In this document: piece by piece, positions 26,601 to 34,128 of the stretch
How the letters are laid out: each line of letters opens with the position of its first letter
Position numbering within the stretch: the stretch's first letter is position 1
DNA from: VRUE01 sp963714155
Lineage (GTDB): Bacteria > Actinomycetota > Thermoleophilia > Solirubrobacterales > 70-9
NCBI GenBank assembly: GCA_963714155.1
Contig: OY970236.1
Span: forward strand, 310,001-374,000
Direction of reading: 5' to 3'
DNA: 64,000 nucleotides
The notes under the pieces: model-generated
What the model saw: only the letters and a program-made list of their open reading frames with translations
What the model was told of the DNA's origin: nothing
The model's database searches: none
Translations under genes and position numbers: made by a program

Positions 26601-27812
26601 AGCCCTCGCCAGCATCGCGTAGGTTTCCTGGCCGGCGGGGAGCTCGACTTCCACCGTGGCTCCGGCCAGGTTATTGGCGAAGCCGACGGCTGGTCTTTCG
26701 TCGCGGCCCCCACGGGCGTCATTGGGCGCATCTTCACCTATTACGGGAAACGGTTCCGCGTTAGAGCTGTTTTTCACCTGCCACAGCACGTTTCCTGAAG
26801 TGCTCACCGCCTCCCCACCCGCAGGCGGCACCCCGCTACCTGTCTGCGCGGTCACCTCGCATTGCAGCCCCGCTGCCTTGTCTTCGGCTTCGACCGGTGT
26901 GTATTCGCTTGAGGTTTGCCCGGGGATCTCGGCGCCGTTGCGCAGCCACTGGTAGGTGAAGGTGGCGCCGGGGGTCCAGTTGGTCGGCGCTTTGCAGAGG
27001 AGTTTTTCTCCTTCGAAGAAATAACTTCCAAACCCCCCAGGCACAGACACCGTATGTGGACGGCTTTCCACCTGCCTGGGATCGTCGACCGGTGCCGGCG
27101 GTGGCGCCGGCGAAACCGGGTTCACTACCACCGGCGGCAGCGAGACCGAGACAGAGCTGGTGCTGACCCTGCTCGGGGCGAGGCCCAAAAGGGTGATGCC
27201 AGGTTCTGAAGCGGTAGCGGCGGCCGACAGTTCCAGAGTTCCAGGGCCGATCGCGACGATCGTCGTCCCGGCGGGGATACCGAAGCCATCGACTTCCTGA
27301 CCAACCGCGACATCGACTTCCTGACCAACCGCGAAGGAGCCGAACAGGGTGTCGACATCGGTCAGCGTTTTGGAGCCGGCACTAACAGTCGCCCTGGCGT
27401 TGACGGTCGTCACCCCCGTGCTCGGGTTGGTGCCGATCACCTCGCACTGGATCGCCTGGCCTTCGTCGGCGGCGGTGGTCGTATAGGTCTGGGCGGTGGC
27501 GCCGGGGATCTCTTCCCCGTTTCGCAGCCACCGGTAGGCGAAGTCGGACTCGCTGGAAACATTGAACCATCGCGAGGTTGAGTTTTCACAGGTCAGCTGG
27601 TCGCCGGCATTGGGGTTGGCGTTGGCGTTGTTTTTGACTTTGACCCGATAAACCACCCGTTCGTCGCTGTGGGTGACGGGGGTGGAGGTGGGTGCGGGGT
27701 CGCGGGTCAGTTCCACGCCGATCACTGGTCTCGCAACCACAGAGGTGGCAGCCAAGCCAAGCAGAGCAACGGCCAAGCCAAGCACCAGTCCGGCTTTGCG
27801 CAGGGCGCTCAC
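23700..27812 (-). CDS. giant secreted Ig-like repeat protein, copy 2
   Basis: 1370 residues from GTG, overlapping the upstream stop as GTGA, with GGGAGGTAAGAA as ribosome site. Signal peptide ALRKAGLVLGLAVALLGLAA. Ig-like modules with YRWLRNGEEIPGATAQTY (about 92-110) and YQWLRNGAEIPGQTSSEYTP (about 288-307), each with a Cys pair, are followed by a long beta-rich region with repeated PPGLTGYLKGIPYCPDA-like blocks and scattered cysteines. No LPXTG or membrane anchor is visible. The 5' region has an in-frame 24-base duplication (VGQEVDVAVGQEVD) that copy 1 lacks. The function is unknown; the Ig-like modules point to the cell surface. Confidence 0.8.
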   Translation of the reverse strand: MSALRKAGLVLGLAVALLGLAATSVVARPVIGVELTRDPAPTSTPVTHSDERVVYRVKVKNNANANPNAGDQLTCENSTSRWFNVSSESDFAYRWLRNGEEIPGATAQTYTTTAADEGQAIQCEVIGTNPSTGVTTVNARATVSAGSKTLTDVDTLFGSFAVGQEVDVAVGQEVDGFGIPAGTTIVAIGPGTLELSAAATASEPGITLLGLAPSRVSTSSVSVSLPPVVVNPVSPAPPPAPVDDPRQVESRPHTVSVPGGFGSYFFEGEKLLCKAPTNWTPGATFTYQWLRNGAEIPGQTSSEYTPVEAEDKAAGLQCEVTAQTGSGVPPAGGEAVSTSGNVLWQVKNSSNAEPFPVIGEDAPNDARGGRDERPAVGFANNLAGATVEVELPAGQETYAMLARALGGSSAWECAKEAPTALQHAKVKCTNKSSLAPGGAYPPIEIITHIGRDAPDTLVAKATASGGAADPVSGEDQVTLLPAVPFGFKAFSTKVADDQGNDFTKAGGHPFSAGASLAFNEHVPALPTNAGLRATNGLVKQVVTKLPQGFTGNPQAVPETCPEVGMIPKDECPAGSIIGGITLETEVTTFPGLPVYAVEPERGEVATFGFGLTGPEVAYVLTPELHASDGYAISVASAPVAKTPELLAASVTLCGFGVKVQLGSPAPFKGCKKATESGSFKAPFLTNPTNCREAPKTVIQADSWEQPGEYAEAQSSNPPLTECDEVEFEPEVELAPTSNRADSATGLDVEVTMDQDGLESKKGTAQASIARSVVTLPRGMALNPTAAEGLDACTSAQIGIGNDEPISCPAASKVGTLEVETPLLEEALPGSIYVAKQGDNPFGSLLGLYLVIDSERYGILIKLAGKVSADPSTGQLTTTFDQIPEAPVSKLTLHLNSGERAPLLTPAKCGRYEIHSEFTPWNESPAVVEDTRFKVSKGPNGGPCPSGNLEASVTGRLADPTAGATSPFELRLRREDGTQRLSSLQLTMPPGLTGYLKGIPYCPDAALASISTAEGTGAKELASPSCPAASQIGSLSVGAGAGPHPFYVNTAKAYLAGPYKGAPLSIAVVAPAVAGPFDLGTVVVRNAAYLDPASAVITLKADPLPTILHGIPLDLRDIRVSVDRPHFILAPTSCEAKSLDAILGGSEGASQSLADRFQVGGCERLGFKPKLDLRLFGKTNRGAFPGLRATYKTRPGDANLKGLVLRFPKSEFIEQSHFRTICTRVQWAAGAGNGTQCPKGSIYGHVRAFTPLLDQPLEGPVYLRSSSHQLPDVVFALRGQVNAEVAVRVDSVNGGLRSTVTDAPDVPVSRVVLSMQGAQKGLFVNSRDLCSHTFRASAQLSAQNGGESTLRPVMGNGCGKKGRGGRASGGR
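23775..24897. repeat. 1.1 kb identical direct repeat, copy A
   Basis: Identical to 30127-31249 (offset 6352). Translations of both strands in several frames are the same in the two copies. It covers the C-terminal third of both giant genes and stops abruptly on each side, where the copies diverge. Confidence 0.85.
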
Positions 27813-30070
27813 TTCTTACCTCCCTGCTTGCCGCCGGCTCTCCTCTTGGGGTGCCGGGGAGCCGGCTTGACGCAGCGGCTCCGTTTCTTGACGAAGGGCT
27901 TCCGGCATATGACTCGCCGGGGTGGGTTGCCGGGGCCGACGAAGGCTGGAACCGTCGCCGCAGAAGGCGCCCTGCGCGCCCCCTGGCAGCCTTCACCGCT
28001 GCAGGACGGGTTCTCCGACTGGCTGGCGAAGCCGCCACCGACGCGAGCGACGTAGACGTCGCTCGCCGTGTCTACGTCTTGGGGGAGAAGTGCCGCACGC
28101 GTGGCGTAGGCGACCTGTCCACTGCTCAGCGAGAGCGCGGGGGCGTCGTTCACCGCGCCGGGGAGCCGGGTGAGCTGGCCCTGGTGCCAGAGGTAGGCGT
28201 TGGCGGTCCCGTCATCGTCGCCGGCGGCAAGTGGCTCGGCCGTTTCAAAGGCGATCGTCCCGCCGTCCTCGCTGACCCAGCGCCCTTCCACCGCGGCGGT
28301 GGAGGTGGGGGCGCCGCCGAGGACAGTCGGTGCGACAACACTGACGTCGAACCCTTCTTCCACGCCGCTGCTTGAGCAGGAGACACACTGGAGCGCTTCG
28401 GAGTCGCTGTCATAGCGATAGGCGTCGCGGCGCGTGCCGTCTGCGTCGCTCGCGCTCAGAGGAGCCTTGGTGGCGAAGGCGAGGACGTGCCCGTCGCCAC
28501 CAATCTCATGGCCTTCGCCGTCCTCCCCTGTGCGCGGTACCGCGTAGGCACCGCCGAAGAAGCTCTTGCCGACGCCCCACAGGCTTTTCTCATCGCCGGG
28601 GTCGAGGGTGGCGATGAAGGTCGTCCGCCCGTCGGGGTGGGCGCTGTCGCGCTCGTAGAGGTAGAGGTTTGGTTTTCCTTGGGTGGGAGATTTGCCTTCC
28701 GCGTTGGCGCCGCTCAGCACCCCTTCGGCGACGTAGTAGGCATGGGAGCCATCGCCCGAGATCGCCGTGATCGTGTGGAGGACATCGGCGCTCTCACCGG
28801 GCTGGGAGGGAAGCGAGACCTGGGTCAGCTTTTGCCCAACGGGCTGGTCGAAGTCATAGAGGTAGAGGTCGCAGCCGGTTGAGGCGCCTGCTTCGAAGGT
28901 GCACTCATCCCCCGAGTCCTGGTCGGAGGCCAGCAGGGAACGGGTGGTGGTGAAGTAGACCTTGCTGCCGTCGACCGAGGCACCCTCGAAGAGGTCATCG
29001 CCCGCTTCTTCCCATTCGGTCTGGCCGCCGGGAAGGATCGGTTCGATCACAGGACCGTCCGGAGTGCGGGTGCGCACGAACATGCGCAGGGGAACGGTAG
29101 TCGGGGTGCCGCCGCCGCATTTGCCCTCGCCGGCCTGAGCGGGGCGCGTGGACATGTAGATGCGCGCGCCGTCGGCTGAGATCGCGCCCTGGCTCGTCGC
29201 GCCGAAGTGGTCGAAACCACCCGCGCTGCTGCCACCGCCAGCGTGGGCTCCGCAGGCACCGCCCCAGGCTTTGCCGTCCTTGTCGCGGGCAAGGAGCTCA
29301 ATCGAGGGTTCACCGGCGGAGTCGAGGGAGGCGACGTAGCCGTTGTAGTCCTGGCCGGGGCGGTGATCGTTGCTGATGCGGGGATCGCCAGGAAGGAATG
29401 AGGTGGTTTCCAGAGCCGGTGAGAAGACGGTGGTCGAGAGGTCGGTCGAGGTGCCGGCCGATTCGGTGCTGGTCAGCGACGTGACGAGATCTGGGGCTCC
29501 GCTGTCGTTGATCGGCACCAGCAGCGGCGAGAGCGGGGTGAAGGAGCCGTCGAGGCCGCCGCTGAAGAGCCGAAAGACGCCCGCGTTGGCCTGCACCTGG
29601 GTGGCGCCCATCAGGTTCCAGCGGCTGAGGTCTGCGGAGTAGATGAAGGGACCGCCGGCGGATTCGCCGCCGATCCAGATTTCCGCAGCGGTGGGTGCCG
29701 ATGTCGGCGCTGTGACCCAGCCGCCACCACCACGGGTGGCGACGTAGTTGTCGCCGGAGTAAGACTGAAGGCCGGGGGTGCCGGCCAGCGCGGCCAGCGA
29801 GCGGAAGCGGACCCGCTCGCCGTCGAGGGAGAAGGTCGGAGCGCTGGCGGGCTCGACGAACTTCTTCGGCGGGCTGACCATCTCCAAGGCCATGCAGTCG
29901 GGCAGATCGGTCGTGCCCTGCGCTTCGCGGATCGCTTCGTTGGGGCAGCCGGCGGCGTGGGCCGCAGGAGCGGAAAGCAGCAGGGCAATGAGAACCGCGG
30001 TGAGGAATAGGGGCCCCGCCCCGCGACGCAGCGGCGAGGAGCTAGCGACGCTGGGCCGATGGCCGTTCAT
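27809..30070 (-). CDS. secreted beta-propeller-like protein, copy 2
   Basis: 753 residues from the ATG at 30070 (ATGA overlap with the upstream stop; GGGGAAGAG before it). The frame stays open to 30490, but that part is the shadow of the neighbouring gene. Signal peptide LFLTAVLIALLLSAPAAHAA. Repeated blades such as GAISADGARIYMSTRP, DGSKVYFTTTRSLL and TAISGDGSHAYYVAEGVL resemble PD40/TolB-type propellers. The C terminus ends in a short Arg/Lys-rich stretch (KPFVKKRSRCVKP). It is the partner of the giant protein encoded just downstream. Confidence 0.8.
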   Translation of the reverse strand: MNGHRPSVASSSPLRRGAGPLFLTAVLIALLLSAPAAHAAGCPNEAIREAQGTTDLPDCMALEMVSPPKKFVEPASAPTFSLDGERVRFRSLAALAGTPGLQSYSGDNYVATRGGGGWVTAPTSAPTAAEIWIGGESAGGPFIYSADLSRWNLMGATQVQANAGVFRLFSGGLDGSFTPLSPLLVPINDSGAPDLVTSLTSTESAGTSTDLSTTVFSPALETTSFLPGDPRISNDHRPGQDYNGYVASLDSAGEPSIELLARDKDGKAWGGACGAHAGGGSSAGGFDHFGATSQGAISADGARIYMSTRPAQAGEGKCGGGTPTTVPLRMFVRTRTPDGPVIEPILPGGQTEWEEAGDDLFEGASVDGSKVYFTTTRSLLASDQDSGDECTFEAGASTGCDLYLYDFDQPVGQKLTQVSLPSQPGESADVLHTITAISGDGSHAYYVAEGVLSGANAEGKSPTQGKPNLYLYERDSAHPDGRTTFIATLDPGDEKSLWGVGKSFFGGAYAVPRTGEDGEGHEIGGDGHVLAFATKAPLSASDADGTRRDAYRYDSDSEALQCVSCSSSGVEEGFDVSVVAPTVLGGAPTSTAAVEGRWVSEDGGTIAFETAEPLAAGDDDGTANAYLWHQGQLTRLPGAVNDAPALSLSSGQVAYATRAALLPQDVDTASDVYVARVGGGFASQSENPSCSGEGCQGARRAPSAATVPAFVGPGNPPRRVICRKPFVKKRSRCVKPAPRHPKRRAGGKQGGKK

Positions 30071-33000
30071 CTCTTCCCCCGCTTTGCCTTCCCACACCCA
30101 TTCCCCATCACCGGCCGCAGGCCGGCCTCCCCACCGTTCTGGGCGCTGAGCTGTGCGCTGGCGCGGAACGTGTGCGAGCAGAGGTCGCGGGAGTTGACGA
30201 AGAGGCCCTTCTGGGCGCCCTGCATGCTCAGTACGACCCTGGAGACGGGGACGTCGGGGGCATCGGTGACGGTGCTCCGCAGGCCGCCGTTGACGGAGTC
30301 GACGCGGACCGCCACCTCGGCGTTGACTTGTCCCCGCAGGGCAAAGACGACGTCGGGCAGCTGATGGGAGGAGGAGCGCAGGTAGACCGGGCCCTCCAGG
30401 GGCTGGTCGAGCAGCGGGGTGAAGGCACGGACGTGGCCATAGATCGAGCCCTTGGGGCACTGGGTGCCGTTGCCGGCACCTGCTGCCCACTGCACGCGGG
30501 TGCAGATCGTGCGGAAGTGGCTTTGTTCGATGAACTCTGATTTGGGGAAGCGCAAGACGAGGCCTTTGAGGTTGGCATCGCCTGGGCGAGTCTTGTAAGT
30601 AGCGCGTAGGCCGGGGAAGGCGCCTCTATTGGTCTTGCCGAAGAGGCGCAGGTCGAGCTTCGGCTTGAAGCCCAAGCGCTCGCAGCCGCCCACCTGGAAG
30701 CGATCGGCGAGGCTTTGGCTGGCTCCTTCGCTTCCACCGAGGATCGCGTCCAGTGACTTCGCCTCACAGCTTGTCGGGGCGAGGATGAAGTGGGGGCGAT
30801 CGACGCTTACCCGGATGTCTCTGAGGTCGAGGGGGATGCCGTGCAGGATCGTTGGCAGGGGGTCTGCCTTGAGGGTGATCACCGCGCTGGCGGGATCGAG
30901 GTAGGCGGCGTTACGGACCACCACGGTGCCGAGGTCAAAGGGGCCGGCGACTGCCGGTGCAACCACCGCGATCGAGAGCGGGGCGCCTTTGTAGGGGCCG
31001 GCGAGGTAGGCCTTGGCGGTGTTGACGTAGAAGGGGTGGGGGCCGGCGCCGGCGCCTACTGAGAGTGAGCCGATCTGGGAGGCGGCTGGACAGCTTGGAG
31101 AGGCGAGCTCTTTTGCTCCTGTTCCTTCAGCGGTTGAGATCGAGGCCAGGGCCGCATCGGGGCAGTAGGGGATGCCCTTGAGGTAGCCGGTAAGGCCCGG
31201 GGGCATGGTCAGCTGCAGGGAGCTGAGGCGCTGGGTTCCGTCCTCGCGGGATACCTGCAGGGCGAAGGGGCTGGTAGTCCCCGCGGTGGGGTCGGCGAGG
31301 CGCCCCTTCAGGGTGGCTTCCAGGTTGCCGGTAGGGCAAGGGCCGCCGTTTGGCCCCTTGCTGACTTTGAAGCGGGTGTCTTCGACTACGGCCTCCCTTC
31401 CGTTCCAAGGCACAAGCTCGGAGTGGACCTCATAGCGACCGCACTTGGCGGGGGTGAGCAGGGGTGCCCGCTCGCCTGCGTTGAGGTGCAAGGTCAGCTT
31501 TGAGACCGGTGCCTCTGGGATCTGATCGAAGGTGGTGGTGAGCTGGCCGGTGCTGGGGTCTGCGCTGACCTTGCCGGCCAGCTTGATCAGGATCCCGTAG
31601 CGGGGTGAGTCGATCACCAGGTAGAGGCCCAGCAGCGAGCCGAAGGGGTTGTCGCCCTGCTTGGCGACGTAGATCGAGCCGGGGAGGGCTTCCTCCAGGA
31701 GCGGGGTCTCTACTTCCAGGGTGCCGACCTTGGAGGCTTGGGGGCAGCTGATCGGGTCGTCGTTGCCGATGCCGATCTGGGCGGAGGTGCAGGCATCGAG
31801 CCCTTCGGCGGCGGTTGGGTTCAGCGCCATCCCCCGGGGCAGGGTGACCACCGAGCGGGCGATGCTGGCCTGGGCGGTGCCTTTCTTGCTCTCAAGGCCG
31901 TCCTGGTCCATCGTCACTTCGACGTCGAGGCCGGTCGCAGAGTCCGCCGATGAAGAGGTCGGGGAAAGCTCTACTTCCAGTTCGAACTCGACCTCGTCGC
32001 ATTCAGTCAACGGTGGATTGAAGGACTGCGCTTCGGCGTACTCGCCCGGGTGTTCCCAGCTGTCGGCCTGGACCACCGTCTTCGGCGCCTCCCGGCAGTT
32101 GGTCGGGTTGGTCAGGAAGGGGACTTTGAAGGAGCCTGACTCGGTGGGTTTCTTGCAGCCTTTGAATCCGCCGCCCTGGACTTTCACCCCGAAGCCGCAG
32201 AGCGTGACCGAGGCGCCGAGCAATTCCGGCGTCTTGGCTACCGGCGCCGAGGCGACGCTGATCGCGTAGCCGTCTTTGGCGCGCAGCTCGGGGGTGAGGA
32301 CGTAGGCGACTTCGGGGCTTGTCAGGCCGAATCCGAAGGTCGCCACCTCTCCCCGTTCGGGCTCGACCGCGTAGACGGGCAGGCCGGGGAAGGTGGTGAC
32401 TTCTGTTTCCAGGGTGATCCCGCCGACGACGCTCCCAACTGGGCAGGCCTGTTCGGGAATCATGCCGACTTCCCGGCAAGTCTCGGGCACCGCCCGGGGG
32501 TTGCCGGCGAAGCCCCGCGGCAGCTTGGTCAGAACCTGCTTGACCAGGCCGTTGGTGGCGCGCAGGCCCGCGTTGGTGGGCAGGGCGGGGACATGCTCGT
32601 TGAAGGCCAGGCTCGCTCCGGCCGAGAAGGGATGCCCGCCGGCCTTGGTGAAGTCGTTGCCTTGGTCGTCGGCGACCTTGGTCGAGAAGGCCTTGAAGCC
32701 GAAGGGGACCGCCGGAAGCAGGGTGACTTGGTCTTCGCCTGAGACCGAGTCCGCGCCGACGGCTGACGCGGTTGCCTTGGCGACCAAGGTGTCGGGCGCG
32801 TCACGGCCGATGTGGGTGGTGATCTCGATCGGTTGGTCATAGCTTTCGCCTGGCGCCAGGGAGTCCTCGCGGGTGCAGTCCACTCTCGCATGCAGAGGTG
32901 GAGTCGGGGCTTGTTTGATGCAGTTCCATGGGTCCGCAAACCCGGGCTCACGAACCTTCATCGCGTAGGTTTCTTGGCCGGCGGGGAGTTCGACTTCCAC

Positions 33001-34128
33001 CGTGGCTCCGGTGAGGGTGTTGGCGAAGCCGATGGTGGGTCTTCCTGCAAGGAGCGCGGGACCATCGTTTGGAACGGCGCCGACCACGTAGAACGATTCC
33101 GTGTCAGAGTCGTTTTTCACCAGCCACAGCGCGTTTCCTGAAGTGCTCACCACCTTCCCACCCGCCGGCGGCACACCACCTCCACGCTGCGCGGTCACCT
33201 CGCACTGCAGCCCCGCTGTCTTGTCTTCGGCTTCGACGGGTGTGTATTCACTGGCGGTTGCGCCGGGGATCTCGGCTCCGTTGCGCAGCCACCGGTAGGT
33301 GAAGGTGGCGCCGGGGGTCCAATTGGTCGGCGCTTTGCAAGAGAGACTTTCTCCTTCGTAGGAATACCCATTTCCACCCGGCACAGAGACCACCCGCGGC
33401 CGGCTTTCCACCTGCCTGGGATCGTCGACCGGTGCCGGTGGGGGCGTCGGGGAAGCCGGGTTCACTACCACCGGCGGCAGCGAGGTCGAGACCGAGCTGG
33501 TGCTGACTTTGGCCGGGGCGAGGCCCAAAAGGGTGATGCCAGGAGCTGAATCGGTAGCAGCGACTGACAGTTCCAGGGTTCCAGAGCCGATCGCCACGAT
33601 CGTCGTCCCGACCGGGATGCCGAAACCGTCGACCTCCTGACCGACTGTGAAGGAGTCGAATTTGACGTTGACGGAGGTGAGCGTTTTGGAGCCGGCGCTG
33701 ACCGTGGCGCTGGCGCGAGCGGTCGTCACCCCCGTGCTCGGATTGGTGCCGATAGCCTTGCACTGGATCGCTTGGCCTTCGTCGGCGGCGGTGGTCACAT
33801 AGCTCTTGGCGATAGCGCCGGAGATCTCGTCCCCGTTTCGCAGCCACCGGTAGGTGAAGTTGGCTTCGCTGGAAACGTTGAACCATCTTGAGGTCGAGTT
33901 TTCACAGGTCAGCTGGTCGCCGGCGTTGGGGTTGGCGTTGGCGTTGTTCTTGACCCGGACCCGGTAAACCACCCGTTCGTCGCTGTGGGTGACGGGGGTC
34001 GAAGTGGGTGCGGGGTCGCGGCCGAATTCCAAGCCGATTACGGGCTCGGCAGCCACGGGAGCGGCGCTGAGGACGAACAGAGCAAGGGTGAAGCCAAGTG
34101 CCGTGCCGGCCTTGCGTAGCGTGCTCAC
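30067..34128 (-). CDS. giant secreted Ig-like repeat protein, copy 1
   Basis: 1353 residues from GTG (GTGA overlap). Same layout as copy 2: signal peptide (LGFTLALFVLSAAPVAAEP), two Ig-like modules with YRWLRNGDEISG and YRWLRNGAEIPG, then the long beta-rich region. The N-terminal two thirds differ by many substitutions from copy 2, while the last 1.1 kb is identical. The copies therefore share a recently homogenised C-terminal part. Confidence 0.8.
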   Translation of the reverse strand: MSTLRKAGTALGFTLALFVLSAAPVAAEPVIGLEFGRDPAPTSTPVTHSDERVVYRVRVKNNANANPNAGDQLTCENSTSRWFNVSSEANFTYRWLRNGDEISGAIAKSYVTTAADEGQAIQCKAIGTNPSTGVTTARASATVSAGSKTLTSVNVKFDSFTVGQEVDGFGIPVGTTIVAIGSGTLELSVAATDSAPGITLLGLAPAKVSTSSVSTSLPPVVVNPASPTPPPAPVDDPRQVESRPRVVSVPGGNGYSYEGESLSCKAPTNWTPGATFTYRWLRNGAEIPGATASEYTPVEAEDKTAGLQCEVTAQRGGGVPPAGGKVVSTSGNALWLVKNDSDTESFYVVGAVPNDGPALLAGRPTIGFANTLTGATVEVELPAGQETYAMKVREPGFADPWNCIKQAPTPPLHARVDCTREDSLAPGESYDQPIEITTHIGRDAPDTLVAKATASAVGADSVSGEDQVTLLPAVPFGFKAFSTKVADDQGNDFTKAGGHPFSAGASLAFNEHVPALPTNAGLRATNGLVKQVLTKLPRGFAGNPRAVPETCREVGMIPEQACPVGSVVGGITLETEVTTFPGLPVYAVEPERGEVATFGFGLTSPEVAYVLTPELRAKDGYAISVASAPVAKTPELLGASVTLCGFGVKVQGGGFKGCKKPTESGSFKVPFLTNPTNCREAPKTVVQADSWEHPGEYAEAQSFNPPLTECDEVEFELEVELSPTSSSADSATGLDVEVTMDQDGLESKKGTAQASIARSVVTLPRGMALNPTAAEGLDACTSAQIGIGNDDPISCPQASKVGTLEVETPLLEEALPGSIYVAKQGDNPFGSLLGLYLVIDSPRYGILIKLAGKVSADPSTGQLTTTFDQIPEAPVSKLTLHLNAGERAPLLTPAKCGRYEVHSELVPWNGREAVVEDTRFKVSKGPNGGPCPTGNLEATLKGRLADPTAGTTSPFALQVSREDGTQRLSSLQLTMPPGLTGYLKGIPYCPDAALASISTAEGTGAKELASPSCPAASQIGSLSVGAGAGPHPFYVNTAKAYLAGPYKGAPLSIAVVAPAVAGPFDLGTVVVRNAAYLDPASAVITLKADPLPTILHGIPLDLRDIRVSVDRPHFILAPTSCEAKSLDAILGGSEGASQSLADRFQVGGCERLGFKPKLDLRLFGKTNRGAFPGLRATYKTRPGDANLKGLVLRFPKSEFIEQSHFRTICTRVQWAAGAGNGTQCPKGSIYGHVRAFTPLLDQPLEGPVYLRSSSHQLPDVVFALRGQVNAEVAVRVDSVNGGLRSTVTDAPDVPVSRVVLSMQGAQKGLFVNSRDLCSHTFRASAQLSAQNGGEAGLRPVMGNGCGKAKRGKR
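30127..31249. repeat. 1.1 kb identical direct repeat, copy B
   Basis: See 23775-24897. Recombination between the copies would delete one 6.35 kb unit exactly in frame. Confidence 0.85.

Noticed and set aside
30071..30490. N-terminal extension of the copy 2 propeller protein
   Set aside because: It reads the shadow of the giant gene's repeat, and a signal peptide with a ribosome site starts at 30070.
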